Shown here: positions 52,094-62,810 of the stretch, in pieces | How the letters are laid out: each line of letters opens with the position of its first letter | Numbering within the stretch: the first letter of the stretch is position 1 | Assembly: GCA_963700745.1 (NCBI GenBank) | Contig: CAVOYT010000015.1 | Span: 1 to 64,000, forward strand | Direction: 5' to 3' | Length of the DNA stretch: 64,000 bases | Origin: UBA10649 sp963700745 | Lineage (GTDB): Bacteria > Actinomycetota > Actinomycetes > S36-B12 | Notes under the pieces: generated by a model | Told to the model about the DNA's origin: nothing | The model's database searches: none | Seen by the model: the letters and a program-made list of their open reading frames with translations, nothing else | Position numbers and translations under genes: made by a program

Positions 52094-52560
52094 ATGCGCA
52101 CTCGCGTCCTCGCCGCAGTCGGCCTCACGGTGGCGTCCGTGCTTGCGCTCGCACCCGCGTCATCGGCCGCGTCCTACAGCCCCGGGGACAACCCGATGTG
52201 CGGGAAGTTCGGGGATGCGAGCGGCACATGGATTGCCTGCCTGGAGGCAAGTAGGACCAACGTGAGAGCCGGACAGCCAGTGACCTTCACGTCGAAGCGC
52301 ACCAACTACGACCCTGGTACCAAGATCTGTCTTGCTCGCAGCAAGGGCCCGTACGACGACTACAGCGGCATCGCCGCATGCACGACGGTGAACAAGAACC
52401 GCTCCGCGACGATCGTCGCCTACCTGGGCAAGCGCGGCGCCTACTGGTACGACTTGGGCGACGCGGCCTGCCTTGCGAAGGCACCCGCGGACCGATCCCC
52501 AAGCAGTGCGGGGACAACGGAGGCGTGCAGTCGACTCCCGTCACCGTGACGGTGCGCTAG
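52094..52560 (+). CDS. Small secreted protein of unknown function (one frame change)
   Basis: MRTRVLAAVGLTVASVLALA, cleaved near SSAAS, exports a protein of about 125 residues: YSPGDNPMCGKFGDASGTWI, ACLEASRTNVRAGQPVTFTS, YDPGTKICLARSKGPYDDYS, AACTTVNKNRSATIVAYLGK and RGAYWYDLGDAACLAK. Near 52495 the frame changes to give the end PKQCGDNGGVQSTPVTVTVR at 52560. Five or six cysteines would pair outside the cell. The beta-sandwich pattern with V-x-A-G-Q-P-V-T-F resembles Ig-like domains. TTGGAGGAATC precedes the ATG. It is convergent with the acyltransferase gene. Confidence 0.62.
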
Positions 52561-52562
52561 AG

Positions 52563-53309
52563 CTAGTCGCGCTTTCGGGCCTTCTCCTCGCGAACCCGCT
52601 CCTCGATGCGCTCCGCCTCCTCGAGCGTCGGGGCGCTGCCGCCCAGACGCGCGGGGATCCACCAAGCACCCGGCGGCTTGTCGGGGTACCGCTCGAGCGT
52701 CTCGTCGAGCAGGGCGACCAGGCGCGCGTGCAGCTGCGTCGTCAGCTCGTCCGGATCGGCTCCACGCGGCACCGGCAGCGGCTCGCCCACCGTCATCGTG
52801 ATCGGCTTGCCACGCGAGAAGTCGCGCCGGTCGTAGGACAGGATCCGGTGACCCCCGAACACGATCATCGGGATGAGCGGGACATTGGCCGTTCGGGCCA
52901 TCCGCACCGCACCGTTCTTGATCTCCTTGATCTCCAGCGAGCGGCTCATGGTCGCCTCGGGGAAGACCCCCACCAGCTCGCCGCCCTTGAGAGCCGCGAC
53001 GGCGTCGCGGAAGGCCGCGGAACCGGCGTCCCGATCCACCGGGATGTGCTTCATGCCCCGCATGAGGGGGCCGGCCACCGGGTGCTTGAAGATGCCGTCC
53101 TTGGCCATGAAGCGCACGAGCCGATGCCCGGCGAGGTCGGCGGGGACTCCGGACAGGGCGAAGTCGAGGTAGCTGGTGTGGTTGATGGCGAGGATCGCGC
53201 CGCCGGTGCGCGGGATGTTCTCCTCGCCCACGACATCGATGCGCAGGCCCAGGCCGGTGAACAGGGTGCGGGCCGTCAGGACGATCGGGCGGTAGACCGG
53301 ATCACTCAC
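52563..53309 (-). CDS. 1-acyl-sn-glycerol-3-phosphate acyltransferase (PlsC-like)
   Basis: A 248-residue acyltransferase that probably forms phosphatidic acid from lysophosphatidate. From the GTG at 53309: VSDPVYRPIVLTARTLFTGL, NIPRTGGAILAINHTSYLDF with the catalytic N-H-x4-D (NHTSYLD), FMAKDGIFKHPVAGPLMRGM, KHIPVDRDAGSAAFRDAVAA (R-D), LKGGELVGVFPEATMSRSLE (motif F-P-E, with A instead of G), KNGAVRMARTANVPLIPMIV (G-x-x-x-x-x-x-x-x-P-x-x-P) and GKPITMTVGEPLPVPRG. It is membrane-associated by the hydrophobic start. The open frame extends upstream of the GTG without similarity. Complete in one frame. Confidence 0.92.
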   Translation of the reverse strand: MSDPVYRPIVLTARTLFTGLGLRIDVVGEENIPRTGGAILAINHTSYLDFALSGVPADLAGHRLVRFMAKDGIFKHPVAGPLMRGMKHIPVDRDAGSAAFRDAVAALKGGELVGVFPEATMSRSLEIKEIKNGAVRMARTANVPLIPMIVFGGHRILSYDRRDFSRGKPITMTVGEPLPVPRGADPDELTTQLHARLVALLDETLERYPDKPPGAWWIPARLGGSAPTLEEAERIEERVREEKARKRD

Positions 53310-53422
53310 AGCAGCCGCCCCCGTGGGAAGGGACCCAGGCGGTCGTCGACGGCACGGCAGGAAGCATGGGCCAACCGTAGTCGGCCCGAGTGCTGAGAAA
53401 GAGGAAGCCTCCGCGGAGGGAC

Positions 53423-53644
53423 TCAGCCGCCTGCGGGGGCCTCGAACCGGCGCGCGGGAGTGTTCGCATCGAGGAGGGCGTGCACCTCGGATGACCGGTA
53501 GCGACGATGACCGCCCAGCGTCCGGATGCTGGTCAGCTTCCCCGCCTTCGCCCATCGGGTGACGGTCTTGGGGTCCACCCGGAACAGGGCCGCAACCTCC
53601 GCCGGCGTGAGTAGGTGCTCAGGCTCTACGCCCTGCGTGTTCAT
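53423..53644 (-). CDS. bldC: BldC-like MerR-family DNA-binding protein
   Basis: A 73-residue protein: MNTQGVEPEHLLTPAEVAAL, FRVDPKTVTRWAKAGKLTSI and RTLGGHRRYRSSEVHALLDA. The one-domain winged helix with L-L-T-P-x-E-V-A-x-L-F-R-V-D-P-K-T-V-T-R-W and G-G-H-R-R-Y is practically identical to streptomycete BldC, a developmental regulator that binds AT-rich direct repeats cooperatively. The ATG at 53644 follows GGGAGG about 8 nt upstream. The divergent amino-acid dehydrogenase next to it is also its neighbour in streptomycetes. The AT-rich 150 bp between them probably hold promoters of both and BldC sites. Confidence 0.93.
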   Translation of the reverse strand: MNTQGVEPEHLLTPAEVAALFRVDPKTVTRWAKAGKLTSIRTLGGHRRYRSSEVHALLDANTPARRFEAPAGG

Positions 53645-53796
53645 GGCGTCCTCCCAGTCCACGGTTCCGCCCCGCGAAACATCCTTTTTAGACGTGTTTG
53701 ACACTCTTGCAGCGGATCGGACCCTCCGGCAAGGCCAAAGGTCCCCAATCCCCACCGTATATCCCAAATTCCCTCGAATCCCCCTATGGTGACGAC
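53645..53796. promoter_or_regulatory. Divergent AT-rich bldC / dehydrogenase control region
   Basis: Contains AT-rich stretches (CATCCTTTTTAGACG near 53680 and CGTATATCCCAAATTCCC near 53757) that stand out against the GC-rich background. A TATGGT box (53785-53790) lies 6 nt before the dehydrogenase ATG, compatible with a leaderless transcript. No convincing -35 box. Confidence 0.45.
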
Positions 53797-54912
53797 ATGG
53801 CCAAGGGGGCAGATACCCGCACAGCGTCGGGAAACGCGGAGCCCAGCCGATCGGATGACCCGTGGTCCGGGTTCGACGGCCACGAACGGGTGCTGGTGGG
53901 CCGCGACCCTGCCAGCGGGGTGCGCATGGTGGTCGCCCTGCACTCGACCGTCCTCGGGCCGGCCCTGGGCGGCACCCGCATGGCGCTCTACGCGGACACG
54001 CCCGATCCCGGCGCCGGGGCCTACGCCGACGCCCTTCGGCTGTCCCGCGCGATGACCTACAAGAACTCCCTGGCCGGCCTCGACCACGGTGGTGGAAAGG
54101 GCGTCATCCTCGCCGACCCCGCAGCCAAGGACCCCGAGGTGCTGCATGCGTACGGCCGGCTGGTCAGTTCCCTCGACGGGGCCTACGTGACCGCCGGTGA
54201 CGTCGGCATGGCGGTCACGGACATGGACGTCATCGCCGAAACCTGCCGCTGGACCACCGGCCGGTCCCCCGAGAAGGGCGGCGTGGGGGATTCGGGGATC
54301 CTCACGGCACTGGGCGTGTTCCGGGGCCTGCAGGCCAGCGCCCGGCTGGTGTTCGGATCGGACGACCTCGACGGCCGACGGATCGGGGTCGTCGGCGCCG
54401 GGAAGGTCGGCGGCCGGCTGATCGGGCACCTGGTCGAGGCCGGCGCCGCCGTGGTGGCCACCGACCCCTCGCCAGAGGCCAGGTCCGCCATCGTCGACCG
54501 ATTCCCGCAGGTCCGGTTCGTCGACTCGCTCGACGACCTGCTGGCCGACGCTCCCGACGTGCTGTCCCCCAACGCCATGGGGGGGCTGATCACCGCGGAG
54601 CTGGCCCGCGACCTCACTGTTCGGCTGGTGTGCGGCGGGGCGAACAACCAGCTCGCCGACCCCGCCGTGGGCGTCGTGCTGGCCGACCGCGGGATCGTGT
54701 ACGCCCCCGATTTCATGGTGAACTGCGGTGGCGTGATCCAGGTGGCCGAGGAACTGGTCGGCGGGGACCTGGACCGAGCCCGGCAGCGGACCGAGCGCGT
54801 CTACGACACCACCCTGCGCGTCCTCGAGCGGGCCGCGAGTGACGCGATCACCCCCGTGGCGGCCGCCGAGCGAGAGGCCGAGGACCGAATCCGCATGGCC
54901 CAAATCGGGTGA
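53797..54912 (+). CDS. Glu/Leu/Phe/Val dehydrogenase
   Basis: NAD-dependent oxidative deamination of branched-chain or aromatic amino acids, cytoplasmic. A 371-residue protein: GFDGHERVLVGRDPASGVRM, GPALGGTRMALYADTPDPGA, MTYKNSLAGLDHGGGKGVIL (the G-G-G-K-x-V/G-I motif with catalytic lysine), YVTAGDVGMAVTDMDVIAET (catalytic D), RRIGVVGAGKVGGRLIGHLV (Rossmann G-x-G-x-x-G), VLSPNAMGGLITAELARDLT, and VCGGANNQLADPAVGVVLAD (G-x-A-N-N-Q). The domain order is that of leucine and valine dehydrogenases, e.g. Vdh of streptomycetes. The ATG at 53797 is chosen over the upstream frame. One frame, no defects. It is divergent from bldC as in streptomycetes. Confidence 0.92.
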   Translation: MAKGADTRTASGNAEPSRSDDPWSGFDGHERVLVGRDPASGVRMVVALHSTVLGPALGGTRMALYADTPDPGAGAYADALRLSRAMTYKNSLAGLDHGGGKGVILADPAAKDPEVLHAYGRLVSSLDGAYVTAGDVGMAVTDMDVIAETCRWTTGRSPEKGGVGDSGILTALGVFRGLQASARLVFGSDDLDGRRIGVVGAGKVGGRLIGHLVEAGAAVVATDPSPEARSAIVDRFPQVRFVDSLDDLLADAPDVLSPNAMGGLITAELARDLTVRLVCGGANNQLADPAVGVVLADRGIVYAPDFMVNCGGVIQVAEELVGGDLDRARQRTERVYDTTLRVLERAASDAITPVAAAEREAEDRIRMAQIG

Positions 54913-55054
54913 CCCGCCCACACCGGTGAACGTGCAACAATCGACCAGCGGGTACTCTATGGTTCCGTTACCGCGTTTCCCGTCACGGGGGCGGCGAGCG
55001 CGTGAATTGTCCACGATGAGCCGAGGCACGGTCCTCGGATGAGGGGGTCGAGCC

Positions 55055-55306
55055 ATGGGGCGCGGCCGGGCTAAGGCCAAGCAGACGAAGGTCGCCCGTG
55101 CGTTGAAGTACGGCGGGCCGCAGACCGATTTCGACCGGCTTCAGGCCGAGCTCGGGAACGGCGGCGGCGAGAACGGCCACGGCGAGAAGAGCGACGACAG
55201 TCCGCCTCTGGACGCCGAGTACGACGTGGTCGAGGACCCGTACGCCGACGACCCGTATGCGAAGTACTACGACGAGGACGAGGGCGAGGACAGCGACTCC
55301 CGGTGA
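55055..55306 (+). CDS. DUF3073 protein
   Basis: An 83-residue actinobacteria-specific protein: MGRGRAKAKQTKVARALKYG, GPQTDFDRLQAELGNGGGEN, then a very acidic end with DPYADDPYAKYYDEDEGED. The M-G-R-G-R-A-K-A-K-Q-T-K-V-A-R start is diagnostic of DUF3073. The basic head and acidic tail suggest nucleic acid or ribosome binding, but no role is known. GAGGGGG lies 10 nt before the ATG. It is convergent with purM (4 nt between stops), the arrangement found in many actinomycetes. Confidence 0.94.
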   Translation: MGRGRAKAKQTKVARALKYGGPQTDFDRLQAELGNGGGENGHGEKSDDSPPLDAEYDVVEDPYADDPYAKYYDEDEGEDSDSR

Positions 55307-55310
55307 CCGG

Positions 55311-56432
<1,122 letters not shown>

Positions 56433-56436
<4 letters not shown>

Positions 56437-57992
56437 GGCCGATCGAGTGCGTCGGCGGCACCGCCACCGATCAGGGTCGTGACGCCCTCGGCATCGGCGA
56501 TGCCGCCCTCCACCACCCGGCGCTCGATCCCCTCGAGCACGTGCTTGCCGAGCAGTTCGGGCTCCGGCAGCTCGATCGGGTAGATCCCGTCGAAACAGGC
56601 CCGGCACAGGCGATCCTTCGGCACGGCGGACGCCTCGATCAACTGTTCGAGATCGATGAAGCCCAGGGAGTCTGCCCCGATCGAGGTGCAGATCTCCTCG
56701 ACCCCCAGTCCGCTCGCGATCAGTTCCGCGCGGCTGGCGAAGTCGATTCCGTAGAAGCACGGCCACTTGACCGGCGGGCTGGAGATCCGCACGTGCACCT
56801 CCCGGGCCCCCGCCTCCCTGAGCATCCGGACGAGGGCACGCTGGGTGTTGCCCCGGACGATGGAGTCGTCGACCACGACGAGGCGTTTCCCGGCGATGAC
56901 GTCCCTCAAGGGGTTGAGCTTGAGGCGGATGCCGAGCTGCCGCAGCGTCTGGGACGGCTGGATGAAGGTGCGACCCACGTAGGCGTTCTTCACCAGGCCC
57001 TCGGCGAACGGGATCCCGGACTCCTGGGCGTAGCCGATCGCCGCGTAGCGACCCGATTCGGGGACGGGAATGACGAGATCCGCCTCCACCGCATGCTCGC
57101 GCGCCAGGCGGCGCCCCGTCTCCGTGCGCACGGCCTGCACCCCGCGTCCGGAGATGCTGGTGTCCGGCCTGGCCAGGTAGACGAACTCGAACAGGCACCC
57201 CTTCGGATCTGCCTCGGCGAACCGGTGCGAGCGCAGGCCCCCCTCGTCGATCACGATCAGCTCGCCGGGCTCGACCTCGCGAACGAACGAGGCGCCCACG
57301 ATGTCCAGGGCCGCCGTCTCGCTGGCGATCACCCAGCCGCGCTCGAGGCGGCCGAGGACCAGCGGCCGGACGCCTTGCGGGTCCCGGGCGCCGTACAGGG
57401 CGTCGTCGTCCATGAAGACCAGCGAGAACGCGCCCCGCAGGAAGGGCAGCTCGGTGAGGGCCGCCGCCTCGATGCTGAGCTCCGGGTGCGAGGCCACCAG
57501 CCCCGCCACGATGTCGGTGTCGCTGCTGGCCTGAACGCGGGTCCCCAGCGGGAGCTCGCCGGACACGGCCGACAGGTCACGCAGGCGCATGCGCAGGTCC
57601 TGGGAGTTGGTCAGGTTCCCGTTGTGGCCCAGGGCCAGGTGCCCGGTTGCCGTGGCCCGAAATGTCGGCTGGGCGTTCTCCCAGACACTCGATCCCGTCG
57701 TCGAGTACCGCGTGTGGCCGATCGCCACATGCCCGTGGAGGGACTCCAGACTGGCCTCGGTGAAGACCTGCGACACCAGGCCCATGTCCTTGTAGACCAC
57801 GATGTGGGACCCGTCGCTCACGGCGATTCCCGCGGACTCCTGCCCCCGGTGCTGCAGGGCGTACAGCCCGAAATACGTGAGTTTGGCGACCTCGTCGCCG
57901 GGGGCCCACACCCCGAAGACGCCGCATGCGTCCTGCGGCCCCTTCTCGTCCGGGAGGATCTCGTGCGTGAGCTTGCCGTCTCCGCGTGGCAC
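56433..57992 (-). CDS. purF: Amidophosphoribosyltransferase (PurF)
   Basis: First committed step of purine synthesis: PRPP plus glutamine to phosphoribosylamine. A complete 519-residue protein. The N-terminal glutaminase domain begins after a pro-sequence with DACGVFGVWAPGDEVAKLTY (nucleophile C at the mature N terminus), then LYALQHRGQESAGIAVSDG, HVAIGHTRYSTTGSSVWENA and LALGHNGNLTNSQDLRMR. The transferase domain has GRTFIQPSQTLRQLGIRLKL and KRLVVVDDSIVRGNTQRALV (PRPP-binding V-V-D-D-S-I-V-R-G-N-T). A cysteine-containing end, DRLCRACFDGIYPI, carries likely [4Fe-4S] ligands as in Bacillus. Coupled to purM through ATGA. Confidence 0.97.
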
Positions 57993-58053
57993 GGGGCCAG
58001 ACTACGGGAGAATGGGAGCCAAGCCGCACGCACCTACGACGGAGGCGAATTCG

Positions 58054-58536
58054 GTGCCCGAGCCCTCAGTGAGAACCCCGCCGACCGGGCTGTCCCGGCT
58101 GATGTTCCGCGCTCCCATCACCTTGTACCGCTGGCACCTGGGCCGGCTGATGGGCGAGCGCTTCCTGCTGCTGAACCATCTGGGACGCGTGAGCGGGAAG
58201 CCCCGCCAGGCGGTCGTGGAGGTCGTGCGGCACGACACCGAAGCCGACTGCTATGTCATCAGCTCGGGATTCGGCGAGACCTCGCAATGGTTCCAGAACG
58301 TGATGGCCAACCCCGACATCTCGATACAGGTGGGGGGACGCACGATGGATGTCCACGCGGAACGGCTGCCCGTCGCGGAGGCGCAGGAGCAGATGCTCGA
58401 CTACGCGGCGCGGCATCCCTCCGCAGCACGCAAGCTGAGCGGCTACATGGGCTTCCCGTCAGACGGCTCGGAGGAGACCTACCGCAAGGTCGGGGAGGTC
58501 CTGCCCTTCCTGCGTCTGTGCCCGCGGAAGACGTGA
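58054..58536 (+). CDS. Deazaflavin-dependent (DUF385) nitroreductase-family protein
   Basis: A 160-residue protein. From the GTG at 58054, preceded by GGAGG 8 nt upstream: TGLSRLMFRAPITLYRWHLG, RLMGERFLLLNHLGRVSGKP, RQAVVEVVRHDTEADCYVIS, SGFGETSQWFQNVMANPDIS and IQVGGRTMDVHAERLPVAEA. L-G-R-x-S-G-x-x-R and G-x-x-x-x-W-x-x-N-x-x-A-N-P are the F420-binding features of the Ddn/DUF385 family. An ATG at 58012 would add 14 residues; the GTG has the better ribosome binding site. It is divergent from purF by 61 nt and convergent with potC. Confidence 0.85.
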   Translation: MPEPSVRTPPTGLSRLMFRAPITLYRWHLGRLMGERFLLLNHLGRVSGKPRQAVVEVVRHDTEADCYVISSGFGETSQWFQNVMANPDISIQVGGRTMDVHAERLPVAEAQEQMLDYAARHPSAARKLSGYMGFPSDGSEETYRKVGEVLPFLRLCPRKT

Positions 58537-58557
58537 CGACGGAGGCGAATCAGCTCG

Positions 58558-59365
58558 TCACATGATCCCGCCGCCGCGCTCGTCGGCACCAGAGAACCGC
58601 TGCGCGATGTAGATCGGCAGGATGCTGACGAGCACGAGGACGGCGGCCACGACATTGACGATCGGTGCCTGATTCGGCCGGAAGAGGTTCTGGTAGATCC
58701 AGATCGGCAGCGTCGTGACGCCGGGTCCCGCCGTGAACGTGGTCACGATGATCTCGTCGAAGGACAGCCCGAAGGCCAGGATCGCGCCGGCGATCAGTGC
58801 AGATCGCATGAGCGGGAACGTGACGAACACGAAGGTTCGCCAGCCCGTCGCACCGAGATCGGCGGACGCCTCCTCGACGTTGCCGCCCATGCGACGGATC
58901 CGCGCGATGGCGTTGTTGTACACGACGACGATGCAGAAGGTGGTGTGGCCGATGATCAGCGTCCAGATGGTCAGGCCGCCGAGGAAGGACGTGAAGACGT
59001 TGTTGAGCGCGATGCCGGTGACGATGCCCGGCAGTGCAATCGGCAGGATCGACCAGCAGCGAGAGCGACTCGCGGCCGAAGAACTGGTAGCGCCCGAGAG
59101 CGAACGCGACCAGGGTGCCCAGAACGAGCGCGATGCCGGTCGCGGCGATCGCCACGCCGATCGAGGTCACCAGCGCGTCGCGCACGCCCTCGTTGTCGAC
59201 CGCCGTGCCCCACCACTCGGTCGTGAAGCCGCTTGGCGGCCACGTGAGGCTCTTGTCGACGCTGAACGAGTTGATGAGGATGACGCCCAGCGGGATGTAG
59301 ATGAACGCGAATGCGATGAAGGCGAAGATGCTGAGGACGACCTTGGTCCCGCGCGAGATCGACAT
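58558..59365 (-). CDS. potC: Spermidine/putrescine ABC transporter permease PotC (one frame change)
   Basis: One of two permeases of a polyamine importer. It starts MSISRGTKVVLSIFAFIAFA and has FIYIPLGVILINSFSVDKSL, GVRDALVTSIGVAIAATGIA, then after a slip near 59050 NNVFTSFLGGLTIWTLIIGH, TTFCIVVVYNNAIARIRRMG. The EAA loop is NVEEASADLGATGWRTFVFV followed by TFPLMRSALIAGAILAFGLS, F-D-E-I-I-V-T-T-F. The S-F-D-E-I/F-V and V-Y-N-x-I-A-R pattern is typical of PotC. The last gene of the pot operon, starting 6 nt after the potB stop. Confidence 0.9.
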
Positions 59366-59371
59366 GGCTGC

Positions 59372-60248
59372 CTACAGACTGTCCAGCGCGCCCGAGCGGC
59401 GGACGGCGAACAGGTAGAGCAGCACGATCATGACCGGGATGGTCGCGACGGCCGCGGCGAACGGGAGATTGGTGACGTAGGTGGTCTGGACGACATTGCC
59501 GAGCATCGTCACCTTGCCGCCGACGATCTGGGCCGTGATGTAGTCGCCCAGGCTCAGCGAGAAGGTGAAGATCGAGCCCGCGACGATCGACGGGAAGATG
59601 ATCGGCATGACGACGCTGCGGAAGGTGCGCCCGCCCTTCGCGCCGAGGTCCGAGGACGCATCGAGCATCGAGTCGGGGAGCCGGGTCAGACCGGCGTAGA
59701 TCGGCAGGATCATGTACGGCAGCCATAGGTACGTCAGCGTGATGATGATGCCCAGGAGACCGTAACCGGGCCCGTCCAGGCCCAGCGGGGAGAGGAACCA
59801 CGCGATCACGCCGATCCTCAGGTTGCAGCATCGCCCGCCAGGCGTAGACCTTGACGAGGTACGCTGGCCCACAGCGGGGTGAGCACCATCGCCACCAGCA
59901 GTGGTCGCCATCGCATGCTCGCCACGCGCGCCATGAAGAAGGCCAGGGGCAGCGCGAGCACCATGCAGATCAGCGTCGTCGAGAGCGCGATCCCCAAGCG
60001 TCGCGCAGGATGACTCCGTAGTAGGCGGAGTTGGAGAAGACCTGCTGGAAGTTCTTGAGGGTGAACGTCTTCACCAACTGCCCGGTGAAGTCGTCGACGG
60101 CGAAGAAGGCCGTCAGGAAGAGGGCAGCGAGGGACCCCAGGTAGATCACGACGAGCCACACCATCGGTGCGGCCAGCAGGCCGGCCAGCCGCATGCGCGG
60201 ATGCCGGTAGCCGAACCCGCCACGTGGCGCGGTCGTCATGGTGGTCAC
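59372..60248 (-). CDS. potB: Spermidine/putrescine ABC transporter permease PotB (two to three frame changes)
   Basis: MTTMTTAPRGGFGYRHPRMR begins the protein, followed by LAGLLAAPMVWLVVIYLGSL and AALFLTAFFAVDDFTGQLVK, then LKNFQQVFSNSAYYGVILRD. In other frames STTLICMVLALPLAFFMARV, WRPLLVAMVLTPLW, YLVKVYAWRAML, and finally GYGLLGIIITLTYLWLPYMI, LPIYAGLTRLPDSMLDASSD (EAA loop D-A-S-S-D-L-G-A-K), FSLSLGDYITAQIVGGKVTM. The Y-L-V-K-x-Y-A-W and L-G-D-Y-I-x-P/A-x-x-x-G-G segments are those of PotB. Start GTG 60248 or ATG 60239. Slips near 60000, 59880 and 59820. Confidence 0.88.
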
Positions 60249-60283
60249 TGGGGTCCCTCGCTGCTACTCGTTGTCGTCAGGCA

Positions 60284-61550
60284 CTAGCTGCGCAGGGCAG
60301 ACCAGGCCGTGGCCCACTCGGAGTAGGGCACGCACTGGGTGTCGGTGCGGCCGTCGAGGCACTGGGCGGTCGGGGTGTTCCAGTAGTAGACGTCCGTCCA
60401 GTAGTCGGTGTCGCCCGCGTGGAACGTCGCGCAGTGGTCTGGGTCGGCCGTCAGCTCGCACGACTTGGCGTTGGACGGTGCCTCGCCGAACCACTCCGCC
60501 ACCTGGGCGTTGACGTCGGGAGAGGCGATCCAGTCCAGCCACTTGTACGCGCAGTTGATGTTCGGCGTGTCCTTGGCCACCATCCAGGTGTCCGACCAGC
60601 CGGTAGCACCCTCCTTGGCCTTCGTGGCCTCGACGGCGCCGCCCTCGGCCTGGGCCAGGTTCACGATGACCTGCCACGACGTGCCGATGGCGGTCGTCCC
60701 GGAGTTGAAGGCCTGGATCGCCTTGGTGTAGTCGCTCCAGTACTCGCCGATGAGCGCCTTCTGCTGCTCGAGCAGCGCCATGGCCGCATCGAACTGCGCC
60801 TGGTCCAGCGCGTACGGATCAGTGATGCCGAGCTCCGGCTGCGTCGCCATCAGGTACACGGCGGCGTCCGCGATGAAGATCGGCGAGTCGTACGCGGTGA
60901 CCGCGCCGGCGTACGGCGAGTCAGCCTCGAAGGTGTAGGCCCACGAGTCGATCGGCTCGGTCACCTTGTCGGTGTTCCACATGACGAGGTTCGCGCCGCG
61001 GCCATGCGGGATGCCGTAGGCGACGCCGTTGACGCTGTTGAACTTCTGCATCTTCAGGTCGTCGAAGATGTCCGCGTAGGCCGGCACCAGGTCGGTGTTG
61101 ACCGGCTGCACGTTGTCGCCGTAGATCAGGCGCAGCGTCGCATCGCCGGAGGCGGAGACGACGTCCCAGCCACCGCCCTGCATGAGCTTGACGGCCTCGT
61201 CGGACGTGCCGAAGGTCTTGAGGTTGACCATGCAGCCGGTGGCCTCCTCGAAGGGGGTCGTCCAGTCGACCGCCGGATCGGTGGACCCGTCCTCGACGTA
61301 GCCGGGCCACGCCAGGATGTTGACCTCGCCCTCGCCCGTCGCCGACGGGACCGGCGAAGGCCTCGCCGCCGGGAACGGGCTGCTCCTCGACCTGGGCGGA
61401 CTCAGCGGGAGCCGCAGATGCGGCCGCCGAGCCCTCGGCGGCAGCGTTGTCCGCTGCCCCCTCCGACCCGCCACCGCATGCGGCGAGCATCAGCGCAGCG
61501 GCGGAGCCGACCGCGGCGATCTTGAGCAGACGCTTGGTGTGCACCTGCAT
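60284..61550 (-). CDS. potD: Spermidine/putrescine-binding lipoprotein PotD (one frame change)
   Basis: A lipoprotein of about 420 residues: MQVHTKRLLKIAAVGSAAAL, with lipobox LAAC, then an Ala/Glu-rich linker. After a slip near 61345: EGEVNILAWPGYVEDGSTDP, AVDWTTPFEEATGCMVNLKT, FGTSDEAVKLMQGGGWDVVS, SGDATLRLIYGDNVQPVNTD and SVNGVAYGIPHGRGANLVMW. W-P-G-Y-x-E/D and K-x-x-G-T-S/N-D-E are PotD-type ligand-binding features. The C-terminal part includes NINCAYKWLDWIASPDVNAQ. The ligand-binding acidic and aromatic residues seem conserved, so a polyamine is the best guess; related binding proteins carry other compounds. Confidence 0.9.
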
Positions 61551-61610
61551 CCTCCTCTTCTGTTGCGAAGCCGTGAGCGGACGCGCACGGCGGGTGGTGA
61601 TCTGAAAGCG

Positions 61611-62665
61611 CTAGTCGGCGACCTGGTACTCGTGACGGCTGTCCCAGGCGAGCTGCGACCGACTGACCCCGCAGGTGACGCGAGGTCGGTCGACATCTCC
61701 GAGTTCTGCTGAACGGCCATCAGCGACCCGCCCACCTCGAGGTCGACGACGAACCGGGTGGACATGCCGACGTAGACGACCTCGCGGACGGTGCCGCGCA
61801 CCGCGTGCTGGCCGTCGGCGACCGCTCGTCGCCCGCTGCGAGGACGCGGATCTTCTCCGGACGCACCGACCAGGTGCCCGGGCGGCCGAGCACCGCCTGC
61901 GCGGCTGCCGATCCTCGAGCAGGTTCGACGTGCCCGACGAACCCCGCGACGAACGGGGTCGCCGGGTGCTCGTACACGTCCGACGGGCGTGCCGAGCTGC
62001 GCGATGCGGCCGGTGTTGAAGACCGCGATGCGATCGGACATCGTCAGGGCCTCGTCCTGGTCGTGCGTCACGAAGACGAAGGTGATGCCCGACCTCGCGC
62101 TGGATCTCCTTGAGCTCCACCTGCATCTGCTCGCGCAGCTTGAGGTCGAGCGCGCCGAGCGGCTCGTCGAGCAGCAGCACCTTGGGGCGGTTCACCAGGG
62201 CACGCGCGAGGGCGACCCGCTGGCGCTGCCCGCCGGAGAGCTGCGAGGGAGCCCGGTCGCCGTAGTCCGGACAGCCGCACCGACTCCAGCGCTTCGTGCA
62301 GCCCGCTCCTGCCGCTCGGCGGCCGGCACCTTCTTGACCTTGAGCCCGTACTCGACGTTCTTCTGCACGGTCATGTGCGGGAACAGCGCGTAGTCCTGGA
62401 AGACGGTGTTGACGTCTCGGCCGTACGGCGGCACCTGGGTGACGTCGGCGCCGGCCAGCTCGATCGTGCCGGCATCGGGCCGCTCGAAGCCCGCGATCAT
62501 CCGCAGGACGGTGGTCTTGCCCGAGCCGGACGGCCCCAGCAGCGTCAGGAACTCGCCGTCGATGACGTCCAGGTCGACGCCGTCCACGGCGACGACGTCG
62601 CCGAAGCGACGGGTCAGACCGCGCAGTCGGATGGCCACTCGCGGATCGACGGACGGATCGACCAT
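61611..62665 (-). CDS. potA: Spermidine/putrescine ABC transporter ATP-binding protein PotA (several frame changes)
   Basis: MVDPSVDPRVAIRLRGLTRR leads to the ATPase: DGEFLTLLGPSGSGKTTVLR (Walker A), IAGFERPDAGTIELAGADVT, YGRDVNTVFQDYALFPHMTV (Q loop). Other frames carry LSGGQRQRVALARALVNRPK (signature), VLLLDEPLGALDLKLREQMQ (Walker B), FVTHDQDEALTMSDRIAVFN (H loop) and the TOBE-type end WSVRPEKIRVLAAGDE, GTVREVVYVGMSTRFVVDLE. At least four slips between 62320 and 61680. It is the first gene of potADBC and separated from the SCP-like gene by 145 nt, where its promoter should lie. It energises polyamine uptake. Confidence 0.92.
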
Positions 62666-62810
62666 GGGCTACCTGACTCCCGGCTTCCGTGATGGGACGA
62701 CAAAGGGCGGACGGCGCACAGTACCCAATCGCAGCGTTTTCATCGGACCGGCTCCCTCATGGACGGAGCAGATCGTTATCGATTCGTATGACGAACGACG
62801 AATTCCGCCG

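Noticed and set aside
54935..55054. CCGAGG-N6-CCTCGG inverted repeat before the DUF3073 gene as a terminator
   Set aside because: Only a 6-bp stem without T tract; too weak to call.
56541..58565. 674-codon plus-strand open frame opposite purF
   Set aside because: Entirely antisense to an intact purF with all catalytic motifs; no independent similarity.
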